From: an uncultured Bacilli bacterium | GTDB taxonomy: Bacteria; Bacillota_I; Bacilli_A; RF39; UBA660 | Assembly (NCBI GenBank): GCA_944351345.1 | Contig: CALVPO010000012.1 | Span: 1 to 20,150, forward strand | Length of the DNA stretch: 20,150 nucleotides | Direction of reading: 5' to 3' | Part shown: piece by piece, positions 8,297 through 15,090 of the stretch | Position numbering within the stretch: the stretch's first letter is position 1 | How the letters are laid out: every line of letters begins with the position of its first letter | The notes under the pieces: generated by a model | What the model saw: the letters and a program-made list of their open reading frames with translations, nothing else | Told to the model about the DNA's origin: nothing | Database searches by the model: none | Program-made: the position numbers and the translations under genes

Positions 8297-10212
8297 TGAA
8301 TAAGAAGGGTAATAAAAGTTTTTTATATACGTTTAATAGAATTATATATACAGCAATTTTGACTTTTTTGTCTAGTTTAGTATTTATTATGGAATTTAAA
8401 CCTGCTAATGGAACATATTTAGAAAATCATAATGAGACATATAAATTTTTGATTGATATATATAATTCTCTTAGAGATTTTGATGTTGTATGGGTTTTGT
8501 TGATAGTATTTATATTTTATTTCTATTATAATGTCCTTTTCAATAGTGATAAAAGTAAGAAAGGAAAAGTTTTGTCTGCTTTAGTATCATTATGGTTTGT
8601 TGGGGTTACTATTGTTGGTAAGTGTTTTGCTATAGATAATAGCTTAAGATCAATTTACTGTAGTGAAGCTCAGATTATTAAAACTATTTTGCTATCTATT
8701 GGATATTTTATTATATTTTATTCTTTATGTATAAGCATTATTAATTTTAGAATTAATATTGTAAAAAAAAAATCTCAAAGTAGGGTAGGAGCTTTTTTTG
8801 ATAAGCATTGTATAGCGATTAGTATAATTTCTATGTTTTTAGCTTGGATTCCTTTAATGATTATTTATTATCCATGTGTTGCTAGTGGAGATACTGTTGA
8901 TTCTTTGGCACAATTTTTTAATGTTGAAGATTTATGTTGGAGCGCTAAAGCAATTAATCTTATAAATGATAATGTGATAATAAATAAACATCATTCTGTA
9001 TTATTTACTATGATCTTAGGTAATGTTGTAAAATTTGGTCATTATATTTTGTCATATAGTTTTGGAATTTTTCTTTTTATAATTTTACAAGTTGCTATAC
9101 TAATTGCTATTTTTACTTTTTTAATATATTACTTAAAGAAAATAAAAACTCCTACTTGGATGAGAGTTTTTGCATTATTGTTTTTTTGCTTATCTCCTAT
9201 AGTATCTAGTTATGCTATTGCTGCTATAAAAGATACTTTAGGTGCTATATTAATATTATTTTATAATATTTGTTTATTTCAAATAATTAGAAATTATGAT
9301 GGCTTTGTTAAGAAAAAAATTTTTGTTATAGCATTTATGATATGTATTTTATTAATTCTAATGATTAAGAGTAATAGTATGTATGTTATAATTACTTCGT
9401 ATGCTACATTATTATTTGCTTTTTGGAAGAGTAGGAAGAAGTTAAAAAAATTAGTTATGATTTTATTATTACCTTTAACTTTATTTTTAGGATATGATAA
9501 AATTTTATTGCCAAGTCTTGATATAACAGGAACTAATATAAAAGAGTCTTATTCAGTACAATTTATGCAGATAGCTAGATTAGCTCATAGAAATAAAAAT
9601 GCTATATCTGATAGTGATAAAGAAATAATTGACAAAGTTTTAGATTATGAAGCTATAAGTCGTGATTATACTCCTGACTTATCTGATCCTGTTAAAAATA
9701 CGTATAGAAAAGATGTGACTGAAGAAGAATTAGATGATTTTTGGAAGGTTTATTTTAAATATTTTAAGAAATATCCTAAGGTATATATTGCTTCTTTTAT
9801 TAATGGTATTTATGCATATTTTTTCCCAGAAGTAGGTGAGACTAAAGGTATAATAAAAATAGATAATAGAATAGGAGAGAGTTCAAAATTTGAAATTGTT
9901 AATTTAGATAAATTTGAGGATGCTAGATATATTCATAAAGCTTTACAAGATATTTTTATTAAATTGCCATTTTTTAGTTTTTTTAATCATGTAGCATTTC
10001 ACGATTGGTTTTTAATTCTTAGTGTTATATATATAATTAAGAAAAAATGTTATAAATATATTGTACCAATTAGTTCTTTAATAGCTATATTTTTATCTTG
10101 TTTAATTTCGCCAGTAAATGGAAGCTTTAGATATATATTACCAATTGTTTTTTCAGTTCCTTTAATATTAGCAATAGATTATTTTTGCTATGATAAAAGA
10201 GAAGTTAATTAA
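8296..10212 (+). CDS. Polytopic membrane protein, DUF6020/GT-C glycosyltransferase-like
   Basis: A 638-residue protein with about 11-13 hydrophobic segments (for example around 16-32, 64-82, 93-111, 128-150, 172-193, 252-277, 287-325, 343-385, 387-400 and near the C terminus). After the segment ending YYPCVASGDT (D199) comes SLAQFF, and NKHHSVLFTMILGN (His 232-233) follows. A loop with Asp near the membrane exit followed by HH...T resembles DUF6020 and other GT-C enzymes that use lipid-linked sugars. This is family recognition by eye, not a proven activity. The start ATG overlaps the mutS stop (ATAATG), so translation is probably coupled to mutS, an odd partner for a membrane enzyme. No terminator is seen downstream. 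Confidence 0.7.
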   Translation: MNKKGNKSFLYTFNRIIYTAILTFLSSLVFIMEFKPANGTYLENHNETYKFLIDIYNSLRDFDVVWVLLIVFIFYFYYNVLFNSDKSKKGKVLSALVSLWFVGVTIVGKCFAIDNSLRSIYCSEAQIIKTILLSIGYFIIFYSLCISIINFRINIVKKKSQSRVGAFFDKHCIAISIISMFLAWIPLMIIYYPCVASGDTVDSLAQFFNVEDLCWSAKAINLINDNVIINKHHSVLFTMILGNVVKFGHYILSYSFGIFLFIILQVAILIAIFTFLIYYLKKIKTPTWMRVFALLFFCLSPIVSSYAIAAIKDTLGAILILFYNICLFQIIRNYDGFVKKKIFVIAFMICILLILMIKSNSMYVIITSYATLLFAFWKSRKKLKKLVMILLLPLTLFLGYDKILLPSLDITGTNIKESYSVQFMQIARLAHRNKNAISDSDKEIIDKVLDYEAISRDYTPDLSDPVKNTYRKDVTEEELDDFWKVYFKYFKKYPKVYIASFINGIYAYFFPEVGETKGIIKIDNRIGESSKFEIVNLDKFEDARYIHKALQDIFIKLPFFSFFNHVAFHDWFLILSVIYIIKKKCYKYIVPISSLIAIFLSCLISPVNGSFRYILPIVFSVPLILAIDYFCYDKREVN

Positions 10213-10763
10213 TTAAAATTTTATATTTAGTAGAATAATATTAAAGATATTTTAAACATGAGAGAGTAACAGAAAGATATATAAATAATATAAAAATATT
10301 AATCTTATATTATTTTTTCTTAATAAACAGAAGTTTACATAATATACATTATAGGAACTTATAGAAATATATTTTTTTTTATTTAATTAAAGTATTTTTA
10401 TGCAATAATTTAATTAGATTATTACTTATCTATTTAATATATTAATATATATATTTAAGTTTAAACTTATTGTTAGTATACTCCTCTTACATTAAATTTA
10501 TTTTTAATTAATTTATTAAATTTTATAAAAAATATATATTTTTAGATAGATTTATGCAATTAAATTATCTAGTTATAGTTAATTTTATTGAAATTTGAAA
10601 TATTAATAATATTTGTATAATTTATATAATTAAATTGCTATTATATTTATATATAAGACCTAATAGTTATATATGACATTATAACATAATAATTTTATGT
10701 ATTATAAGATTGATATATTAATTTATCTAGTATTAGTATATTTATATTAAAATTAAAATCATA

Positions 10764-10799
10764 ACTCCCCTATTTTAAATTAATTAATAAAAGGGGAGT
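10764..10799. repeat. GC-rich hairpin in the AT-rich gap
   Basis: ACTCCCCT (10764-10771) pairs perfectly with AGGGGAGT (10792-10799), and the AT-rich loop can add a few pairs. It stands out as the only C/G-run structure in this gap. No T tract follows on the + strand and only a poor one on the - strand, so terminator function is uncertain. Confidence 0.45.
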
Positions 10800-11040
10800 G
10801 ATAGATTAATTTAAAGTGATATTAAATATATTAATTTGTTTATAAAATAATTTAATTATATATTTTATACGTTGATGTATTCTTTAACAAAATATCATTG
10901 ATTTAAGTTTTATAAATTTAAATAAGTTTAAAACTGCTCATAAAGTTAAATTTTATATATTATGATAAATATTGTATATTATTATTAAACAAAAATTATA
11001 TAAGTAAATAAAATTTTTAATAACTATATGATTATATAAA

Positions 11041-11090
11041 TAATTGATTATTTACTCTTCTCTACCCTATTTTTATAGAATAATCAATTA
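11041..11090. repeat. Perfect 12-bp inverted repeat
   Basis: TAATTGATTATT (11041-11052) and AATAATCAATTA (11079-11090) are exact reverse complements around a 26-nt, C/T-rich centre. It lies about 70 nt before the small ORF at 11158 and could be an operator or an RNA hairpin. Confidence 0.45.
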
Positions 11091-11157
11091 ATATTAGACT
11101 TTACAACAAAAATAAAAAATGTTAATATTTAAAATATAAATGGTTTGGTGATGTAAA

Positions 11158-11376
11158 ATGACAATAAATGAATATTATGATAATTGGTACAACTGGAGAA
11201 ATACAGACATTAAAAACTTAAATGTTACAATGGACGAATATATTATATTAGATAATTATATGGAATATGTATATAATTTAATTGTTGAACTAACAAATAC
11301 TGGATATATTAAAAATAAAAACATAGTTCCCTATATGATAAAATTAGAATTTAAAAAAATAAACATCAATAAGTAA
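11158..11376 (+). CDS. Small hypothetical protein, 72 residues
   Basis: I do not recognise it. The product is Asn/Tyr-rich with MDEYIILDNYMEYVYNLIVE in the middle, probably a helical soluble protein with no signal peptide or membrane span. GGTGATG, about 5-10 nt before the ATG, is a plausible ribosome-binding site, as used by csn2 in this window. It converges with the YgjV-like ORF. The low-complexity AT-rich setting makes chance possible. Confidence 0.45.
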   Translation: MTINEYYDNWYNWRNTDIKNLNVTMDEYIILDNYMEYVYNLIVELTNTGYIKNKNIVPYMIKLEFKKININK

Positions 11377-11456
11377 GTAAGTTCACCCCTATAAATTACC
11401 CATCTACTATAACCAATGATTATCATATTAAACTATATAATAATATTATTATTATT

Positions 11457-11681
11457 TTATATTTCATTGTTTTTGTTCAATTTTATTTTTATATCAAATC
11501 TATATATTGCAATTAATGCTGATATTAATTCAATTATTGTTGCAATTTGTATTGCATATAAAAGGCTAGAAATAATTTGATATTTTAATAACAATGTTTT
11601 TTCATTTTTTTGAAAACTTAGCATTAAAATAATTAACGCAAATATACCTATAATTTGTGCAATTATAAAATTTATTGTCAT
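11457..11681 (-). CDS. Short YgjV-like inner membrane protein
   Basis: The first 45 residues (IIGIFALIILMLSFQKNEK, then LLLKYQIISSLLYAIQ) resemble the start of YgjV-family (Imp-YgjV) small membrane proteins. They contain one clear membrane helix, a basic loop and the start of a second helix. After AIQ the family pattern is weaker (IATIIELISALIAIYRF), and the protein stops at 74 residues in a charged tail. It may be shortened or drifting. A GGGGGGAG-type ribosome-binding site lies about 6 nt before the ATG. It lies just beyond the leader-distal repeat of the CRISPR locus and has no obvious link to it. Confidence 0.5.
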   Translation of the reverse strand: MTINFIIAQIIGIFALIILMLSFQKNEKTLLLKYQIISSLLYAIQIATIIELISALIAIYRFDIKIKLNKNNEI

Positions 11682-11769
11682 ATGTTTTTCTCCCCCCTTT
11701 TTTTAACTATTTTTCATCTTTATTTGTTATTTATAGTAAATAATACTATTTGAATTATGATAATTCTTT

Positions 11770-11805
11770 GTCATGCACTACTAAAAATTAACAGGGTCCT
11801 GTAAC
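11770..11805 (-). CRISPR. Isolated leader-distal CRISPR repeat
   Basis: This 36-nt copy matches the array repeat at 34 of 36 positions (A to G at + strand position 6, T to C at position 9). It has the same orientation as the array but lies 3285 bp left of the last clustered repeat. Terminal leader-distal repeats are normally the ones that carry substitutions. It overlaps the 3' end of the phage capsid ORF: read on the minus strand, its first bases encode LQDPVNF and the stop. On its left the DNA is host-like and AT-rich; on its right it is phage. Confidence 0.92.
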
Positions 11806-12632
11806 GTTGCTAGCAGTATCAGTGCCTTATAAACATATCTATCTTGTAAAGCAGAGGCTCCAACATGCTTACCGTCCTTCAAATCGTTTACAGCTAATCC
11901 AACTTTCCAACTATCAACTTTTTGAGTCCATTCAACACCGTAGATAATATATTCTACTGCTTGTCCAGAAGCGTTTTCTCCTAGATCCTCAGTAATTACA
12001 TTTACTCCATTTACTCTACCAACAACACCATTTCTAGTAAGTTCTGCTCCGATTTGTGATGAACTATTAGAGTATTTTTCATCAGTTAATAGTAATGTTT
12101 CAGTTTCATAAGAAATAGCCACAAACATTCTATTTTTATCTACACCTTTTTTCGCTAAGATTGCGATATCTTTAACGATGTTTGCATAAACATTACTTGC
12201 TGTGCAATCTTCTTGCGTAGATGGAATTGAATTACTCTTTAAAACACTAAGTGCATTTGCTTCAAGCTTCTTTGCTCTAGCATATGCTCCAGCCTCTAAT
12301 CTTTGTGCTACTAAATTATCAGGTACAGCACTACTCTCATAACCATCAATTAATTCATTAATGGCATCATGATTATCAACTAGAATAGTCATGTAACTTG
12401 TAGCTGATTGGCTTAAATCAACACCGTTTTTTACATCATATGGTTTAATTTCAGGATCCATATTTCTAACTGGAACTTTAACAGCCCCTGAAACTGGGTT
12501 TCCCTCATAATCAGAACTAAATGTATTTCTAATCTTTAATACTGGCCTCATTAATTTAATAATACTGTTTTCATAACGTTCTTGTCTTTCGTGAGTACCG
12601 TTTGTTTGAATTGCGTTTGCCTTATTAATCAC
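11781..12632 (-). CDS. Phage major capsid protein, 3' end replaced by CRISPR repeat
   Basis: A 283-residue HK97-fold-type coat protein. AVKVPVRNMDPEIKPYDV, the segment DNHDAINELIDGYESSAVPD with RLEAGAYARAKKLEANALSV, the turn RNGVVGRVNGVNVI, and a C-terminal GVEWTQKVDSWKVGL with HVGASALQDRYVYKAL are all typical of phage capsid genes that follow a scaffold gene. The last seven residues (LQDPVNF) and the TAG stop are encoded by the CRISPR repeat at 11770-11805, so the natural end of the gene is missing, probably a short C-terminal strand. The start is a GTG at 12632 very close to AAGGAG; that spacing is poor and the original start may have mutated. It is clearly richer in GC than host genes. Confidence 0.8.
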   Translation of the reverse strand: MINKANAIQTNGTHERQERYENSIIKLMRPVLKIRNTFSSDYEGNPVSGAVKVPVRNMDPEIKPYDVKNGVDLSQSATSYMTILVDNHDAINELIDGYESSAVPDNLVAQRLEAGAYARAKKLEANALSVLKSNSIPSTQEDCTASNVYANIVKDIAILAKKGVDKNRMFVAISYETETLLLTDEKYSNSSSQIGAELTRNGVVGRVNGVNVITEDLGENASGQAVEYIIYGVEWTQKVDSWKVGLAVNDLKDGKHVGASALQDRYVYKALILLATLQDPVNF

Positions 12633-12640
12633 TCTCCTTC

Positions 12641-13155
12641 TTAAAATAAATCTGGGTGTTTAGCTTTTAATATAGCAGTAACACCATCTTCGGCATCTTC
12701 GCTTATTTTCTTAGTTGCTACACCATTGCTTTTTGGTGTTTCAACTTCTTTTTGAATTAAATATTGAGGATTTTCTTTGAGATAATCTTTTAGGTTATCT
12801 TCAAATTCTCCTTCCATTTCAGAAACTTCACTCAAAACAAACTTTTGAAATTTAGAATCAACACCAGCATTGGTCACTACTGACTTGTTTTCTGCATAAG
12901 CAATTTTTTTTCTAAAGTTTCTATTTTTTTGTCTTTTTCTAAAGACTTTTCTGTTTCAGTCTTTTGGCTTTCTTTCCACTCATTGAATGCTTTCATATCT
13001 TCTTTTGATGGCATTTTACTTCTTTCTTTCGCCATCATAGCATTTACCTCATCTTGGGTAAAAGTCTTTACATCTTCAGTTTTTTTAACAGGTTCTGTAA
13101 CTGTCGCCTCAGTGTTTTGTTCAGTCTGAGTAACTGCGTTTTCATTATTTTCCAT
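12641..13155 (-). pseudogene. Phage scaffold protein (DUF4355-like), frameshifted
   Basis: Capsid scaffold proteins of this type are about 170-200 residues, with an acidic N terminus, a charged coiled coil and a C-terminal helical tail, and are encoded just before the major capsid gene. The ATG at 13155 has a perfect AGGAGG ribosome-binding site. The first frame (MENNENAVTQTEQNTEA, then KTFTQDEVNAMMAKERSKM and a KTETEKSLEKDKKIETLEKK coil) ends at 12877. The second frame continues to 12641 and includes GVDSKFQKFVLSEVSEMEGE. They join at a run of eight A (minus strand, around 12904-12911): with nine A the frame reads EKKIAYAENKSVVTNAGVD and stays open. It is therefore one gene with a 1-nt deletion, or a sequencing or slippage effect at the homopolymer. 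Confidence 0.75.
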
Positions 13156-13240
13156 AATTCCTCCTAAGTTTTTTATTTTGGGTAACAAAGTAATTCCCAC
13201 ACCTTAATTTCTTTATTGTCTGACTAAGTAAAAGACATAA

Positions 13241-13262
13241 TAAAAGAACGATTGCTCGTTCT
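13241..13262 (-). terminator. Terminator-like hairpin after the tRNA-like element
   Basis: On the minus strand AGAACGA (13262-13256) pairs with TCGTTCT (13251-13245) around GCAA, followed by TTTTATT. It sits directly 3' of the tRNA-like minihelix. Transcription of the array through the phage block would be expected to stop here or at 13310-13330. Confidence 0.6.
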
Positions 13263-13263
13263 A

Positions 13264-13305
13264 TGGTGCCTTTGTAGGAGTTGCACCTACTAAACTATTA
13301 AGGCA
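13264..13305 (-). ncRNA. tRNA-like minihelix (acceptor plus T arm with CCA)
   Basis: On the minus strand TGCCTT (13305-13300) pairs with AAGGCA (13272-13267), followed by an encoded CCA (13266-13264). Inside is a 5-bp stem, GTAGG with CCTAC, closing a 7-nt loop TGCAACT, close to a T arm. The 5' side reads AATAGTTTAGTAGG, like the start of a tRNA D arm. The D stem, anticodon arm and variable loop are absent. It resembles a phage tRNA that lost its middle between two copies of GTAGG. It is flanked by two terminator hairpins and lies between head genes. Confidence 0.55.
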
Positions 13306-13309
13306 TAAT

Positions 13310-13330
13310 AAAAGCACCTCATTTGGTGCT
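13310..13330 (-). terminator. Terminator hairpin containing the stop codon of the small phage ORF
   Basis: On the minus strand AGCACC (13330-13325) pairs with GGTGCT (13318-13313) around AAATGA; the TGA in the loop is the stop of the upstream small ORF. TTTATT follows. Confidence 0.6.
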
Positions 13331-13525
13331 AAATTCCTTTTCTATTTCTTTTTTTTCTTCTTCATACATTTTTTCATATGTTTTTTTGTCGATATCTTTA
13401 AAATGTAGCATTATATCTAACAATTGTTTCATACTCTCTAATCTTTCTTCTTTTGTTTGCGGTTTAACTTTTCGTTTGTTATCAGGAAAGGCTTTTGGGA
13501 TATCGTGAATTTTATCTCTTTTCAT
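13319..13525 (-). CDS. Small phage head-module protein, 68 residues
   Basis: I do not recognise this family. It is a highly charged, probably all-helical protein (KEERLESMKQLLDIMLHF, then KKTYEKMYEEEKKEIEKEF) without membrane segments. Its ATG follows the stop of the minor capsid gene by 1 nt and has GGAGGAAT upstream, so it was a normal member of the phage head operon. The stop TGA lies in the loop of a terminator hairpin. It ended in TGA as a normal stop, which argues against TGA recoding in this phage. The reading frame is intact. Confidence 0.6.
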   Translation of the reverse strand: MKRDKIHDIPKAFPDNKRKVKPQTKEERLESMKQLLDIMLHFKDIDKKTYEKMYEEEKKEIEKEFSTK

Positions 13526-13526
13526 A

Positions 13527-15013
13527 TTATTCCTCCAATAAAATATAAACTACTCCATCTTGTTGTTTTATGTTTTTAACAATAAAGCTAGAATCTGTAG
13601 GATACAATATTTCACTTTCATCTTGGTTAAAATCTCTAATATCTCTTCCATGTTTGGATACTACATAAATTTTAACATTTGCTTTATTATTATACCCTTC
13701 TTTATCAGAAAAAGAAAGAAATTCCTTATATTTAATTGGTTTATCTATTTCATAGTCTTTTAGAAATGAACTTAAGTCATTTATTTCTAGTACTCTAACT
13801 ATATTTCCTTCGTATTTAGGTTGTTTTTTTATAGCATTATTAATACCATTAATTTTTGTTTTCCATTCTTTAGAAATCTTTCTATTGTTTCTTAATAAGT
13901 CATTTATCTTATACGAATCAGAAGAAACCCAATCTTTTATAAATCCTATATCTTGTTTAGTCAGTTGGTTACTTCCATTCTTCTTTTTCTTACTCTGATA
14001 GGGAGTTATAATTTTTGTGCTATTTTTAGGACTTATTGTACTACTACCTATCCACTCATTAGCTGTTATTCTAGTTCTGCCAGTCTTATCTAAGAAATCT
14101 AAATATTCTTTTCTAGTATTGCTCAAACTATTCTGTTTTCTTCTAATATAGCTATCTTCTGCCCCAGTCTGCTTAAGCATTGCTATTTCTCTTTTTACTG
14201 ATATTCCTGGAATAAGCATATGTCCTGAATGCCGACAATTTATTCCGAAGATTCCAGTTGGTTCTCCACGCGTTGAACTAGACCACACACGAACATTTAT
14301 TCGTTTACCATATAAGTCTTCAATTGGTGTAGTATCTCCGTTAAAAGAAAAAACTTGTCCTTAGTCTTTAGCGCATAAAGGTCTAGCTCCAATATGGGAA
14401 CTTACTTCTATATAGTTTCCACCAGATAGCTGTGAAACTTGTCAAACCTTTTTCAGCAAGTTGACTAACTGCTTCTTGCATAGCTTTATTAGTGTTTTTA
14501 GTACCTGCTAACACTTGTGAAGATACTTTATTATATATCTCTGTATTCTTCTCCAGCACTCACTAAAAGGCTATTATTCTGTTTATTAAATGTAGTTAGT
14601 ACTTCTTTAGTTGCATTAGCTAATATCTCTCTAACTATTAGCTCTTCTGTCATTGGATTTATTTCATTAAGTATACCTAACCTTACTCCTTCTTGAATAA
14701 TAGTCTCATCTCTAGTCATACCTATTTCTTTAGCTCTATCAAAGATTTTATTTACTTCTTCAACAGTTTTGCCTGAGTATTTAGCTATTATTTTTGCATT
14801 TTCTTCATTTAAATCGTTAAGTTCTTTTAATCTTTGTAATTGTCACTCATTAACACCACCACTACCATATAACGGTTGATTATTTTCAGCGTCCCACTTG
14901 TCTATCTCCGTTGGCTTACCAGTAGACAGTTTTTTTGCGATATTTAATAAGAGTTCATTTTCAATATCGACATAAATTCTTTCAACTTGTTCTTCTAATT
15001 CATCTAAAGACAT
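13527..15013 (-). pseudogene. Phage minor capsid protein with ADP-ribosyltransferase domain, inactivated
   Basis: The reconstructed product is about 496 residues. The ATG at 15013 has AGGAG upstream (start MSLDELEEQVERIYVDIENE). The middle matches phage minor capsid/head morphogenesis proteins: SSHIGARPLCAKD, then GQVFSFNGD and GIFGINCRHSGHML. The last 140 residues look like an ARTC-type ADP-ribosyltransferase: INDLLR, GNIVRVLEI (candidate Arg), FLSFSD in place of Ser-Thr-Ser, and the ExE pair in DESEILYP. Four lesions are visible: TGA at 14843-14845 where Trp is expected, an apparent 2-nt deletion near 14541, another near 14440, and TAA at 14361-14363 where Gln is expected. In phages such proteins sit inside the capsid and the ART domain can be injected to modify host targets; here no full product can be made. 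Confidence 0.75.
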
Positions 15014-15033
15014 TTATATCAACTCCTATTCTG

Positions 15034-15090
15034 CTATTCTGCTAACAATTGATCCGCCTCTTCATAACTAATTCCAATCGCTGTTTTTAT
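15034..15090 (-). pseudogene. C-terminal fragment of phage portal protein
   Basis: The only remaining codons, starting exactly at the edge of the CRISPR repeat, read IKTAIGISYEEADQLLAE and end in TAG at 15034-15036. This ending resembles the C terminus of SPP1-type portal proteins, which precede the minor capsid gene in this order; the minor capsid ATG is 20 nt further on. The rest of the portal gene is absent, replaced by the CRISPR array. The fragment is short, so the family call rests mostly on gene order. Confidence 0.6.

Larger units (their letters stand above)
10213..11157. other. AT-rich intergenic gap with inverted repeats
   Basis: This 945-bp stretch has no credible coding frame on either strand; stops are dense and there are no ribosome-binding sites before long frames. 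It is nearly all A and T. The GC-containing islands are two dyads, listed separately (10764-10799 and 11041-11090). It separates the housekeeping block from the CRISPR side and could be eroded coding DNA, but no relic of a gene can be recognised. Confidence 0.6.
11806..15090 (-). mobile_element. Phage head-module fragment bracketed by CRISPR repeats (giant spacer)
   Basis: These 3285 bp lie between repeat 11770-11805 and repeat 15091-15126, the position of a single spacer. All genes run on the minus strand in canonical phage order: portal C-terminus, minor capsid, small ORF, scaffold, major capsid. Both ends cut genes exactly at the repeat edges. Base composition changes visibly at both junctions, from AT-rich host DNA on the left and from repeats on the right. 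No integrase, lysogeny, terminase or tail genes are present, so this is not a usual prophage remnant. The genes carry several inactivating lesions, pointing to long residence. An assembly chimera cannot be excluded from sequence alone. Confidence 0.8.

Noticed and set aside
12929..13763. Plus-strand reading frames opposite the phage head genes
   Set aside because: Antisense shadows rich in Phe and Ser with no start signals.
14843..14845. TGA read as tryptophan (genetic code 4) in the phage gene
   Set aside because: A Trp would fit there, but the same gene also has a TAA and two frameshifts, the neighbouring small ORF ends in TGA within a terminator, and host and phage Trp codons elsewhere are TGG. 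Decay explains it better.
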